Shown: positions 1 to 8,699, counted from the stretch's first letter. The stretch is 64,000 nucleotides of DNA from Pollutimonas thiosulfatoxidans (GCF_004022565.1 NZ_CP022987.1:2108001-2172000); one strand, 5' to 3'. Notes: generated from the sequence alone by a model not told the origin. Program-made: numbers and translations.

Positions 1-1520
1 AGCTTGATCCACAGCTGCGGCCGCTTGTCCGGTTCAAGCCGGAATACGCCCCCTATCGTTTCCGTGGCGTCGTCCGTGCTGGCGTGGAAGGCTTTCCACT
101 TTTCCTTGTCGGCGACCGACGCGTCGGTCGCCAGGTCAGGCACACCGTTGTACAGGATGTGAAAGCGCATGATGGGAATGTCCAGCCAATCCGAGTACGC
201 CTCTGCGGCCTTGCGGCTGTTGCTGACGAAGACCACCCCCGGTACCTGGGCCAGGGCCTGGTACAGCTCGGGATATTCGGCGCGGAAGCGATCCTTCCGG
301 ATATTCGGCGGCAAGCCGCGGAACACCAGGTGGATGGTCGGAGCGCCCGCCAGCAACGCCGCCAGCGCGCCGAACAGGCAGGTGCCGTCCTGCCACAAGC
401 TCACCACATCGAACGGGTTGGCCCGCAGCACCGGGGCCAGGCGTGTCACGCCATAATGGACGGGCGGTGGCAAGTGCTCCAGAAGACGAGCCAGGTTTCC
501 TTCCGGAACGGTCTGGTGAGCCACTGAGACGGCCGGCAAGCGGTTGATCTCCGTGACCGGAATCTGCGCCTTGACCAGGACGGGAAGGAAAAAATTGTCC
601 TGTTTCTTGGGCGTACCGGTCGGTTCGGTGTGCTGCTTGACCAGCACTTCAACCTTCCTGGGCCGCATGAAGATGTCGGTAGGCTGCTGGTCGGAAGACT
701 CGGCCATGCGGGTCAGTTCGCCGGCCAGGCGCGTCAGTTGCCGTTCGGCGCCGCCGGGACCCAGGCTGCCGGTAACCAGCGCCACGGAGACGGACTTGTC
801 CGGCGCATGTTCGGCGATTTTCCTGTCGCGAAAGTGCAGGATCGCATGCTTCATCGACAAGATCCGGACGTCTTTTCCCGCCAGTGCATCTTCGGATTCG
901 AAGCGCTGGTAGAACGCGTAGTCGCGTGCCAGCCCCTGGGCCAGTTCGGCCGCCTTGCTGCCCGGCGCCAAATGTTTGGCGACCGGCGCTATCACCTCGA
1001 ACGCGTCAGCCAACAGGCCACGCTTGCGCAGGCGCTTGGCAAACTCGGCACGCATATTTCGATCCGTAGATTGCCAGATCAACCGGCGGAACAACGCGTC
1101 GGACTGTTCGTGCGCCCGGATGTCGCTCAACAGTTTTGCGCGCGCGAACATGCGCTCGGTATCGTTTGACTCGGGCAGATGGTGATCGACCAGCGACATG
1201 GCCTCTTCGAGGCGACGCTCCTTCACCAGGCGCATGGCGCAATAGCGGACGATCTTCAGATCGTCCGGGCAATCTTGCAGCAAGGCCGCCCATTGATCGG
1301 CCATGCCCTCGTTCAGGCCTGCCGATTCTTGTAACCGAAGTAGCAGGAAGCGGACCTTCGAGTCGTCCGGGAAATTTCCGGCCAGCACCTTCGCCCGAAG
1401 CAGATTTTCCTGTGCAGCTTGTACACGCCCCGACGCTGTAACGATTTCCTCCAGCTGGGCTTGAACTTGTTGAAGATCGGATCTGGTGTCCACTGGCTCG
1501 GTACTCAGTGGTGGGCTCAT
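1..1520 (-). CDS. GT-B type glycosyltransferase, 3' end cut by window edge
   Basis: An uninterrupted minus-strand reading frame runs from the ATG at 1520 past the left window edge (506 codons visible). The first ~240 residues are helical and of unknown role. From about residue 247 the read is LVTGSLGPGGAERQLTRLA, the N-terminal glycine loop with GGAERQ found in family 4-type (GT-B fold) glycosyltransferases. Near the edge come LYNGVPD and FRLEPDKRPQLWIK, matching the NGV and R-x-x-x-KRP elements of the nucleotide-sugar-binding half. It probably transfers a sugar from an NDP-sugar onto a surface glycan; donor and acceptor cannot be told. The start overlaps the stop of the upstream gene as ATGA, so the two are probably translationally coupled. 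The protein is incomplete, so length and C-terminus are unknown. Confidence 0.85.
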   Translation of the reverse strand, partial: MSPPLSTEPVDTRSDLQQVQAQLEEIVTASGRVQAAQENLLRAKVLAGNFPDDSKVRFLLLRLQESAGLNEGMADQWAALLQDCPDDLKIVRYCAMRLVKERRLEEAMSLVDHHLPESNDTERMFARAKLLSDIRAHEQSDALFRRLIWQSTDRNMRAEFAKRLRKRGLLADAFEVIAPVAKHLAPGSKAAELAQGLARDYAFYQRFESEDALAGKDVRILSMKHAILHFRDRKIAEHAPDKSVSVALVTGSLGPGGAERQLTRLAGELTRMAESSDQQPTDIFMRPRKVEVLVKQHTEPTGTPKKQDNFFLPVLVKAQIPVTEINRLPAVSVAHQTVPEGNLARLLEHLPPPVHYGVTRLAPVLRANPFDVVSLWQDGTCLFGALAALLAGAPTIHLVFRGLPPNIRKDRFRAEYPELYQALAQVPGVVFVSNSRKAAEAYSDWLDIPIMRFHILYNGVPDLATDASVADKEKWKAFHASTDDATETIGGVFRLEPDKRPQLWIK

Positions 1521-3997
1521 GCCGCCTTCCTCCGGCTGAGCTTCTCGATCCATGCCTGGCAGCGTTCTATGTAATTGTCGAACTGCGCCGGATTCTCGGA
1601 ATGTTCCTGGAGTTTTTTCCAATACGCCAGGGCCTGCTCGAAGCGGTGCAGCCGCATGGCGCCCACTGCGGCCAGACGCAGGCCGATGGGGTCATCGGGC
1701 ACGAGGTTCACGATGCGCTCGCCCAGGGCCAGGCGCTCGGACGTGCTTGACGACTCCAGCGCGCGCGCTTCGGCGTACAGATAGGCCAGAATGCGCCGCT
1801 TTTCGTGACTCACTTCCGGCATTTCGGGCCACGACTGCGCCACGCGATCCAGCACGTTCCAGGCTGCCTGATGGTCCCCTTGGGACAGAATCTGGCGCGC
1901 GCCTCGGATAGCTCGCGGGCCCAGCCTGCCGAGCTGGCGTTCCGCCTCGTCTCTTGCATTCTGGTCTGCGGACGAATGGGCCAGCACGTCTTGGTACGCA
2001 TCGATGGCTTCACCGAACCAGCCACCTTTGAAGGCAACCCGCGCGAAGTACAGCTTGGCGCTGAATGGCGCAGATTCGCCGGCCGCCGCCTGCTCCAGGT
2101 GTCGCATGGCGGTTTCCTGGTCCCCCAGCGCATCCGCAGCGCGGCCGCGCATGGCGTGCAGTTCGGGAAAGTCCACATTGGTGTCGATGGCCAGGTTGGT
2201 CAGGTCCATCACTTCCTTGTGATTACCCGCCACCAGCGCGGCGCGAACGCCCAGGCGCATTGCGCGCTCAAACGCGCGCTGCGCCCGCGCACCCGCCAGC
2301 GCGTCGGGATTAAGCAGACGGTGCGCGCAGATGCGCTCGGCCGCGTCCCGCAGGCGCCCTTCCTCCAGCGCCCGATTACCTTCCTCGGCCCAGGTTGAAG
2401 ACTGCGTCTGCAGCCATGCGCCGATTTCTTCGTGTTCGCTCCTGGCCAAGCCGCAAGACGCGGCAAGCGTTGCCCCGGCCATGATGCAACCTCGCCACGA
2501 GGCTTCCTTGACCAGCTCCAGGATCTCGACATCCCCCAACGCGGGATGCTCCGAGGCCAGGCCCCGTAGCGCGTCGCGGTCACCAGCCAGCAGCCGATCA
2601 CGCCATAGCACCGCGAAGCCGCGGCCATAACCGGGAAGCGCCGCGCGGACCTCACGGACCCAGCGGATAGCCGCTACCATATCGCCGGCAGCCTGCAGCA
2701 TCGCAAGCACCGTGTCGGCCGCTTCCTCCGCCATCGCGTCCTGTGGCGCTGAGATGCGGAACAACTGCTTCCAGTTGCCCATGCTCTCGTCCACGTAGCC
2801 CAGATGGCCGGCGGATACCGCCGCGATCCGGACGATTTCCGGTGTCTCGATTTCGTCGCCCAGCAGGCTGGTCGCCAGCGCGTACGCCCGGTCATGACAG
2901 CCCAGCTTGAACTGGTTTCGCATCAGGATGTGTTCGGCCTGGGTGCCCGATGCCCGGTCGCCATCCATGCCGGCCAGCAGCGCCAGCGAACCCTCGTAAT
3001 CGCCCAGTTCTTCCTGAATTCGTGAGAGCAGCAGCACGTGATCGGGCAGCTGGGGGTAGCGGCGAAGCACGTCGCGCACGCGGCACGAGGCATTACGCAG
3101 ATCGCCGGCATCCCAGAGCCGTTCGATGTGCTCGGCGCTCTCGTCGGCGGAAAGCTTTGGCACCGCAGGCTGCGGGGTGGACACGCCCATTCGCGGACGC
3201 ATGAAGTTCTTGTACCACTCCGAGTACAGGCGCTCGGAAAAAGCCGGGGTGTAGTGCGTCAGATCCAGCCCGCCGTCCTCCATCGCGTCGGCCTGCCCGA
3301 GCTTGTTCATCAGCGGCGTCGGATCGTAGCAAGGCACGCCGATACGCTGGGCGGCGGCGGTAACGGCAGCGATCAGTTGTGCCCGCTGTTCAATCGTCAC
3401 ATTGTCCGGCGTGGTGGCATTGACGTGTGTGACAAACACTAGCTTGTCCCCATCCAGCAGCTCGGCCAGCTGGCGCATTTGCTGCTCGATCTCCTCGTCC
3501 GTCTGATCGCGCTTGACGATGCGGGCGAGCAAGTCACGGTCATCCGTGCTGAGGCTATTGAATGCCGCATCCTGGTCCAGCACGGCGCGGCGCTCGGCAA
3601 GCGATTCGACGTTGGCCATGGACCAGAACTGACGGGTACGCGCCCGATCAGCGAAAAACTCGCTGAAATAGCGGACTAAATAGTTGGATTGGATGGGAAG
3701 GCCGTCGATGGTCAAGAGCTTGCGCGAAGACAGCTCGACCATATACAGGTCGGCCGGCTTGTGCGTGCCGCGACGAGCCTGCGCGCCATTAGAAGGCCGA
3801 AAGATCAGGCGCTGGACGTCTTCTGGAATATCGGCTTTGCCGAGCATGAATCGCGCCTGCTGAAGCGCTTCGGCAACCGTGTGCACGAAACCGTAGTTTC
3901 GGCCGAGTTGCAGCTTGATCGGGTAACGCCCCAGTGCATCGCGCAGCGGCGTATGGATGCGGCAGGTCCCTATCGGAGCGATGGTAAAAACAGTCAT
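1517..3997 (-). CDS. Large protein with N-terminal SGNH-like domain and C-terminal TPR-like helical repeats
   Basis: 826 residues. The N-terminus (MTVFTIAPIGTCRIHTPL) and the block around residues 190-270, with FVTHVNATTP, YDPTPLMNK and GLDLTHYTP (a D-x-x-H-like pair), resemble the start and end blocks of SGNH-type esterase/acyltransferase folds. The remaining ~500 residues are alanine/leucine-rich helical pairs typical of TPR proteins. No signal peptide or membrane segment is visible, so it is probably cytoplasmic. The start has an AGGAGAG ribosome site a few bases upstream. Its stop overlaps the start of the glycosyltransferase, so a role in making or modifying a surface polysaccharide is inferred from context. 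The SGNH assignment is by eye only; the family name is not known to me. It is the first gene after the AT-rich gap, so a promoter probably lies there. Confidence 0.6.
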   Translation of the reverse strand: MTVFTIAPIGTCRIHTPLRDALGRYPIKLQLGRNYGFVHTVAEALQQARFMLGKADIPEDVQRLIFRPSNGAQARRGTHKPADLYMVELSSRKLLTIDGLPIQSNYLVRYFSEFFADRARTRQFWSMANVESLAERRAVLDQDAAFNSLSTDDRDLLARIVKRDQTDEEIEQQMRQLAELLDGDKLVFVTHVNATTPDNVTIEQRAQLIAAVTAAAQRIGVPCYDPTPLMNKLGQADAMEDGGLDLTHYTPAFSERLYSEWYKNFMRPRMGVSTPQPAVPKLSADESAEHIERLWDAGDLRNASCRVRDVLRRYPQLPDHVLLLSRIQEELGDYEGSLALLAGMDGDRASGTQAEHILMRNQFKLGCHDRAYALATSLLGDEIETPEIVRIAAVSAGHLGYVDESMGNWKQLFRISAPQDAMAEEAADTVLAMLQAAGDMVAAIRWVREVRAALPGYGRGFAVLWRDRLLAGDRDALRGLASEHPALGDVEILELVKEASWRGCIMAGATLAASCGLARSEHEEIGAWLQTQSSTWAEEGNRALEEGRLRDAAERICAHRLLNPDALAGARAQRAFERAMRLGVRAALVAGNHKEVMDLTNLAIDTNVDFPELHAMRGRAADALGDQETAMRHLEQAAAGESAPFSAKLYFARVAFKGGWFGEAIDAYQDVLAHSSADQNARDEAERQLGRLGPRAIRGARQILSQGDHQAAWNVLDRVAQSWPEMPEVSHEKRRILAYLYAEARALESSSTSERLALGERIVNLVPDDPIGLRLAAVGAMRLHRFEQALAYWKKLQEHSENPAQFDNYIERCQAWIEKLSRRKAA

Positions 3998-4331
3998 TCA
4001 GGGTCTCTCCTGTGGTGATGGATAAGAGGCGTCAGCCTAGAGAGTCCAGCACGAGAGCAGACACAAAAAAAATGCCACCCGTCGGCGAGTAAATCGACAT
4101 CAAGTCGAGATACGCATGCCGCATACGGGCGGACAGATAGGTAGATCTCTCGGTAGCGGGCCAAGGCATGCTAGATGGGTCGCACAGCGAAGTTATTTCT
4201 AAAAATTTTTATTGCTGTGGAAATGAATCGGGGTAACTACCAATACACTGGGGAGCTCCCTCAAACCATTACAACTATGACAAGCATGGCAACATAAACA
4301 TTTGGCCGATCGCTAATAGACGTTAAAGGTG
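3998..4331. other. AT-rich intergenic gap without a recognised gene
   Basis: 334 bases between the 5' end of the SGNH/TPR gene and the 3' end of the cytochrome c gene, both on the minus strand. It holds A/T runs, including AAAAATTTTT around 4201-4210, which stand out from the G+C-rich surroundings. No reading frame with a family resemblance, tRNA or perfect terminator was seen. It probably contains the promoter of the polysaccharide-like operon and may bind a nucleoid protein of the H-NS type; both are inferences. Confidence 0.5.
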
Positions 4332-4670
4332 CTAGGGCGCAGTCTTTAGCTGTATCTCTACACTTTGGTAGTAGGCTGCGAGGTCAGCCATGTCGTCGTC
4401 GCTCAGGCCGGCCGCCATGAGGTTCATCACCTCGTGCTCGCGCGCCTTGGACTTGAAATCCTTCAGCGCTTTCACCAGATACATTTCGTTCTGGCCGGCG
4501 AGATTGGGTGCGTCGGGCGCTGTTGCCATGCCCTGGGCGCCGTGGCACACGGCACACTGCATGGACTTGGCCCGACCAGCCTCGATATCCGCACTCCAGG
4601 ACGGCACGGCCAGGCCGGCCAGCCCCAGAGCAAGGAAAACCGAGGCTGGGCTGATGCTACTTCCCTTCAT
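4332..4670 (-). CDS. Periplasmic class I c-type cytochrome
   Basis: 112 residues with a Sec signal peptide (cleavage probably after PSWSA, about residue 27) and one haem-binding CAVCH motif near residue 38. Downstream methionines, in the stretch VMNLMAAGLS, could provide the sixth iron ligand. The size and the ending LAAYYQSVE fit the small cytochrome c553/c4-like family. It overlaps the end of the upstream sorbosone-dehydrogenase-like gene by 14 bases, so the two are almost certainly co-translated. The simplest reading is that this cytochrome accepts electrons from that dehydrogenase in the periplasm and passes them to the respiratory chain; this is inferred from context. Confidence 0.9.
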   Translation of the reverse strand: MKGSSISPASVFLALGLAGLAVPSWSADIEAGRAKSMQCAVCHGAQGMATAPDAPNLAGQNEMYLVKALKDFKSKAREHEVMNLMAAGLSDDDMADLAAYYQSVEIQLKTAP

Positions 4671-5940
4671 ACGCTACGCGATAAATGGCGCCCACCATGT
4701 CATCCGAGATCAGCATGGAGCCGTCAGGCAGAAACGCGACGTCGACGGGGCGACCGAGGTACTCGTTCTTGTCGCTTAACCAGCCGTCCGCAAAGATCTC
4801 CGTCTCGCCCGCCGTGCCATCTTCTTTCAAGCTCGTGAACAGGACGCGCGCGCCGATAGGTGTGGTTCTGTTCCAGGACCCGTGCTGAGCGGTAAACAAG
4901 CCATTGCGATACTTCTCGGGAAACATCTCCCCCTTGGCGAAGTGGATCCCGAGGTCAGCCGCGTGAGCGTCCGTCTCGACCTGGGGAAACACCACATCGG
5001 CGGGCGGCTCGACATCCTTGAACTCCACCGTGCGTATGTTGCCGCCTCCGTAATAGGGGAAGCCGAAATGCTGGCCGAGTTGCGGCGCGCGGTTCAGCTC
5101 TCCCGGTGGAATGTCGTCTCCCATGCCATCTACCTGGTTGTCCGAGAACCACAGCACCTTGTCCTTGGGATTGAAATCCATCCCAACCGAATTGCGAACG
5201 CCATACGCGAAGACCTCGCGGTTCTTGCCGTCGGCGTCCATCCGTATGATGCCCATCATGCCGGTCTTGTCGTAAAGCTCGAGTTTTTCCTTGGGCGGCA
5301 CGTTGTATGGGTTGCCCAGGGTGACATACAGCTTGTTGTCCGGACCGATGCGGCAGGTGCGAGCACCGTGGTTGAAGCTTTCATCGTCCACCGGTATGAG
5401 TTCACCCTGTGGAACGACAATGCCTGCGGCGACGTCCGGCCCCTCATAGAAGAACTCGGCTGCCGGAAACACAAGCACGCGATTGTGCTCGACACTGTAC
5501 AAGAAGCCGTCCTGGGAGAAACACAATCCGTTCGGCACTTTGAAGCTTACGGACGGCGCGAAGCGCTTCACGTCGTCTGCTACGCGGCTCTTGGTCCGGT
5601 CTGTTACCGACCAGATCTTGTTTTTTCGGGTGCCGACAAACACGACGCCTGTCGAGGGCCCGACCGCCATGTGGCGCGCGTCTGGCACAATGGCATAGAG
5701 GCTGATGGTGAACCCCTCTGGGACCTTGACGTTCGTGAGTATGCGCTTGATTGCCTCGGCACGATCGCCTGTTTGCGGGATGGACTCAATATCCAGTGAG
5801 GCGCCCGTCGTGCCCATATTCATGAGCTTTTCAATGTTGTCCGGGACCTGACCCTGACCCTGCGCGATCACACCGCTAGATAACGCGGTAAGCGCAAGTC
5901 CGACTACAACTGCTGATACACCTCTTTTAGTGCGTTGCAT
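4657..5940 (-). CDS. PQQ-type sugar/sorbosone dehydrogenase-like beta-propeller protein
   Basis: 427 residues from the ATG at 5940, chosen because AAGGAGA lies just upstream and a clean signal peptide follows (MQRTKRGVSAVVVGLALTA, cleaved near SGVIAQ). The reading frame is open further upstream to 6048, but that extension has no ribosome site. Blocks such as YGVRNSVGMDFNP, WFSDNQVDGMGDD, GQHFGFPYYGGG and GRPVDVAFLPDGSMLISDD are typical of soluble PQQ-dependent sugar/L-sorbosone dehydrogenases of the six-bladed beta-propeller class. It should be exported and oxidise a sugar or other alcohol/aldehyde; the substrate cannot be told. The gene overlaps the following cytochrome c gene, its likely electron acceptor. 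No PQQ biosynthesis genes are in the window. Confidence 0.85.
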   Translation of the reverse strand: MQRTKRGVSAVVVGLALTALSSGVIAQGQGQVPDNIEKLMNMGTTGASLDIESIPQTGDRAEAIKRILTNVKVPEGFTISLYAIVPDARHMAVGPSTGVVFVGTRKNKIWSVTDRTKSRVADDVKRFAPSVSFKVPNGLCFSQDGFLYSVEHNRVLVFPAAEFFYEGPDVAAGIVVPQGELIPVDDESFNHGARTCRIGPDNKLYVTLGNPYNVPPKEKLELYDKTGMMGIIRMDADGKNREVFAYGVRNSVGMDFNPKDKVLWFSDNQVDGMGDDIPPGELNRAPQLGQHFGFPYYGGGNIRTVEFKDVEPPADVVFPQVETDAHAADLGIHFAKGEMFPEKYRNGLFTAQHGSWNRTTPIGARVLFTSLKEDGTAGETEIFADGWLSDKNEYLGRPVDVAFLPDGSMLISDDMVGAIYRVAYEGK

Positions 5941-6063
5941 TGTCGTCTCCTTGATGGACTTACTGTCCCCCGCAACTGCGGAAGGCGTTTTTGATTCTAC
6001 GCAGAACCGGATGAAAATCGACAGCAGCGGCGCTTGCACTTGTAACAATCCATGCCCGCCCCC

Positions 6064-6091
6064 TTGAAGATTCCAACTTCGTCCTTATAAT
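6064..6091 (+). promoter_or_regulatory. Promoter of groESL (TTGAAG-16-TATAAT)
   Basis: TTGAAG at 6064-6069 and a perfect TATAAT at 6086-6091, separated by 16 bases. The wider -35 region CCCTTGAAG also fits the -35 of heat-shock sigma-32 promoters, although no CCCCAT-type -10 was found at the right distance. The -10 ends on the first base of the CIRCE operator, so repressor binding should cover the transcription start. Confidence 0.75.
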
Positions 6092-6117
6092 TAGCACTCG
6101 AAGGGGCTGAGTGCTAA
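6091..6117 (+). promoter_or_regulatory. CIRCE operator (HrcA binding site)
   Basis: TTAGCACTC at 6091-6099, nine bases, then GAGTGCTAA at 6109-6117. Both arms match the CIRCE consensus exactly. CIRCE is the operator of the repressor HrcA, which needs GroEL for activity, so groESL is probably feedback-controlled by chaperonin supply. No hrcA gene is in the window. Confidence 0.97.
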
Positions 6118-6173
6118 CAGGCCGCCCCCCGCCTTTTTTTCTTAATCATTATTTATTGAACAGGAGTTCCTTC

Positions 6174-6461
6174 ATGGCACTGCGTCCTTTGAATGATCGT
6201 GTGATCATCAAACGTCTGGACAACGAGCGCACTACCGCCTCGGGTATCGTCATCCCTGAAAGCGCCGCTGAAAAGCCCGACCAGGGTGAAGTTGTGGCCG
6301 TTGGCCCCGGCAAGCGCTCCGATGACGGCAAAGTGCAACCTGTCGACCTGAAAGTAGGCGACAAGGTTCTCTTCGGCAAATATGCCGGCCAAACCGTCAA
6401 GGTTGATGGCGACGAACTACTCGTCATCCGCGAGGAAGAAATCCTCGCCGTGATCCAGTAA
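6174..6461 (+). CDS. groES: Co-chaperonin GroES
   Basis: 95 residues beginning MALRPLNDRVIIKR, the normal length of GroES. The ATG at 6174 follows CAGGAG; the frame is open upstream to 6111 but that part overlaps the CIRCE operator and is not coding. The mobile loop (ASGIVIPESAAEKPDQGEV) and the ending KVDGDELLVIREEEILAVI are canonical. GroES caps the GroEL ring to enclose folding substrates in the cytoplasm. It lies 31 bases before groEL in the usual two-gene operon. Confidence 0.98.
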   Translation: MALRPLNDRVIIKRLDNERTTASGIVIPESAAEKPDQGEVVAVGPGKRSDDGKVQPVDLKVGDKVLFGKYAGQTVKVDGDELLVIREEEILAVIQ

Positions 6462-6492
6462 TCAGACCCGAATCTACATAAGGAATTCTACA

Positions 6493-8139
6493 ATGGCTGC
6501 AAAACAAGTTTTATTCGGCGATGACGCACGCGTTCGCATCGTACGTGGCGTAAACATTCTCGCCAATGCTGTCAAGACAACCTTGGGCCCCAAGGGTCGC
6601 AACGTTGTGCTCGACCGCTCTTTCGGCGCACCTACCGTCACTAAAGATGGTGTATCGGTTGCCAAAGAAATCGAACTCAAAGACAAGTTCGAAAACATCG
6701 GCGCTCAGTTGGTCAAGGAAGTGGCTTCCAAGACTTCCGACAACGCTGGCGACGGCACCACCACGGCTACCGTGCTGGCCCAGTCCATCGTTGAAGAAGG
6801 CCTGAAGTACGTTGCCGCCGGCATCAACCCCATGGACCTGAAGCGCGGTATCGACAAAGCGGTTGCCGTGGCTGTGGAAGAGCTCAAGAAGCTGTCCAAG
6901 CCTTGCACTACCAGCAAGGAAATCGCCCAGGTTGGTTCCATCTCGGCCAACGCCGACTCCTCCATTGGCGAGATCATTGCCAATGCCATGGACAAGGTTG
7001 GCAAGGAAGGCGTGATTACCGTTGAAGACGGCAAGTCGCTGGATAACGAACTTGATGTCGTCGAAGGCATGCAATTCGACCGCGGCTACCTGTCGCCCTA
7101 CTTCATCAACAACCCGGACAAGCAAGTTTCCGTGCTGGAAGATCCGTATGTCCTGATTTTCGACAAGAAAATCAGCAACATCCGCGACCTGCTGCCCATC
7201 CTGGAGCAAGTTGCCAAGTCCAGCCGTCCTCTGCTGATCGTTGCCGAAGACGTCGAAGGCGAAGCACTGGCCACCCTGGTTGTGAACAACATCCGCGGCA
7301 TCCTGAAGACCACCGCAGTCAAGGCTCCTGGCTTTGGCGACCGTCGCAAAGCCATGCTGGAAGACATCGCCATCCTGACGGGCGGCGTGGTGATCTCCGA
7401 AGAAACCGGCATGTCGCTTGAGAAAGCCACCGTCGAAGACCTCGGCCAGGCCAAGCGCATTGAAGTTGCCAAAGAAAACACCATCATCATCGATGGCGCT
7501 GGTGACGGCAAGTCGATCGAAGCACGCGTCAAGCAAATCCGCGTCCAGATCGAAGAAGCCACTTCCGATTACGATCGCGAAAAACTGCAAGAGCGCGTTG
7601 CCAAATTGGCAGGCGGCGTTGCTGTGATTCGTGTTGGCGCTGCCACCGAAATCGAAATGAAGGAAAAGAAAGCCCGCGTCGAAGATGCTCTGCATGCTAC
7701 GCGCGCCGCAGTCGAAGAAGGCATTGTTCCTGGAGGCGGTGTTGCACTGATCCGCGCCAAGGCTGCCATCGCACAACTGAAGGGCGACAACGTCGACCAG
7801 GAAGCCGGCATCAAGCTGATCCTGCGCGCTGTTGAAGCACCGCTGCGCACCATCGTTGAAAACGCCGGCGACGAAGCCAGCGTTGTGGTCAACAATGTAG
7901 CTAACGGCACCGGCAACTACGGCTACAACGCCGCTACCGGCGAGTACGGCGACCTGGTTGAACAAGGCGTGCTGGATCCCACCAAGGTTACCCGCACTGC
8001 CTTGCAAAACGCAGCGTCGGTTGCCAGCCTGTTGCTGACGACGGAAGCCGCAGTGGCTGAAATCCCAGAAGACAAGTCTGCTCCTGCCATGCCAGACATG
8101 GGTGGAATGGGCGGTATGGGTGGTATGGGCGGCTTCTAA
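6493..8139 (+). CDS. groEL: Chaperonin GroEL
   Basis: 548 residues, the normal length. The ATP-binding block GDGTTTATVLAQ near residue 86 and the methionine/glycine-rich tail (MPDMGGMGGMGGMGGF) identify it. It forms the double heptameric ring that folds cytosolic proteins with GroES. It is the second gene of the groESL operon and is followed by a strong terminator, so the operon is probably just these two genes. Long reading frames on the opposite strand here are shadows of its regular codon usage. Confidence 0.99.
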   Translation: MAAKQVLFGDDARVRIVRGVNILANAVKTTLGPKGRNVVLDRSFGAPTVTKDGVSVAKEIELKDKFENIGAQLVKEVASKTSDNAGDGTTTATVLAQSIVEEGLKYVAAGINPMDLKRGIDKAVAVAVEELKKLSKPCTTSKEIAQVGSISANADSSIGEIIANAMDKVGKEGVITVEDGKSLDNELDVVEGMQFDRGYLSPYFINNPDKQVSVLEDPYVLIFDKKISNIRDLLPILEQVAKSSRPLLIVAEDVEGEALATLVVNNIRGILKTTAVKAPGFGDRRKAMLEDIAILTGGVVISEETGMSLEKATVEDLGQAKRIEVAKENTIIIDGAGDGKSIEARVKQIRVQIEEATSDYDREKLQERVAKLAGGVAVIRVGAATEIEMKEKKARVEDALHATRAAVEEGIVPGGGVALIRAKAAIAQLKGDNVDQEAGIKLILRAVEAPLRTIVENAGDEASVVVNNVANGTGNYGYNAATGEYGDLVEQGVLDPTKVTRTALQNAASVASLLLTTEAAVAEIPEDKSAPAMPDMGGMGGMGGMGGF

Positions 8140-8190
8140 TTGCGCCTTGCTTAGCCGTAACCCGGGCGTCCGCGCCCGGGCTTGCATCGA

Positions 8191-8219
8191 AAGCCTCCGA
8201 TTTATTCGGAGGCTTTTTT
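8191..8219 (+). terminator. Rho-independent terminator of groESL
   Basis: A perfect ten-base stem (AAGCCTCCGA at 8191-8200, loop TTTAT, TCGGAGGCTT at 8206-8215) runs into a T tract. A second G+C-rich hairpin (CCCGGGCG ... CGCCCGGG, 8161-8180) sits just before it. Confidence 0.93.
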
Positions 8220-8237
8220 GCGTTGGCGGTCTGCACC

Positions 8238-8243
8238 TATAAT
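8238..8243 (+). promoter_or_regulatory. Candidate -10 box for dgkA-pyrF
   Basis: A perfect TATAAT at 8238-8243, just after the groESL terminator and 42 bases before the chosen dgkA start. The -35 candidate (TTTTGC at 8216-8221, 16-base spacer) is weak and overlaps the terminator T tract. Confidence 0.45.
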
Positions 8244-8285
8244 GCATCGGTTGCGCCGCCCGGCGCGGCCTTTACCGGTACATCG

Positions 8286-8666
8286 ATGACCACTTCGCAT
8301 TCGCCCTTTAAAAGCAAGGGCGGCCTTGCCCGCCTGTTCAAAGCCCTGCGCTATTCCGCTCAAGGCCTTGCCGCCGCCTTCCGGCATGAAGCGGCGTTTC
8401 GACAAGAGCTGCTGTTGGCCGTGGTGATGACACCGATGGCATTCTGGCTTGGCCGCAACCCGATCGAAACCATGATGTTGCTTGGCACGCTGGTTCTACT
8501 GCTGATCGTAGAGCTGCTTAACTCGGCAATGGAGGCATTGGCGGATGCCATCACGCTAGAGCCTCACCCATTGGTAGGCCGGGCCAAAGACCTGGGCAGC
8601 GCAGCCGTCATGTTGACCATACTGCTGGGCGCAGCGGTCTGGGTGTGCGTGGCGCTACGCCTATAA
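8286..8666 (+). CDS. dgkA: Diacylglycerol kinase (membrane, DgkA family)
   Basis: 126 residues from the ATG at 8286. The frame is open from 8223, but that upstream part lies over the TATAAT box, and the shorter form matches the usual DgkA length. Three membrane helices are visible, and the family blocks AAFRHEAAFRQE and ELLNSAMEALAD carry the catalytic and metal-binding glutamates. The enzyme phosphorylates diacylglycerol at the inner membrane, recycling it into phospholipid synthesis. It lies 33 bases upstream of pyrF on the same strand. Confidence 0.9.
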   Translation: MTTSHSPFKSKGGLARLFKALRYSAQGLAAAFRHEAAFRQELLLAVVMTPMAFWLGRNPIETMMLLGTLVLLLIVELLNSAMEALADAITLEPHPLVGRAKDLGSAAVMLTILLGAAVWVCVALRL

Positions 8667-8699
8667 TCTGGCGTACTTTATCCATATCGTAAGCACCAC

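Noticed and set aside
4882..5799. 305-residue plus-strand frame
   Set aside because: Antisense to the sorbosone-dehydrogenase-like gene, no homology visible.
6511..8247. 578-residue open frame antisense to groEL
   Set aside because: A shadow of the biased codon usage of groEL; composition is unlike a real protein and the plus-strand gene is certain.
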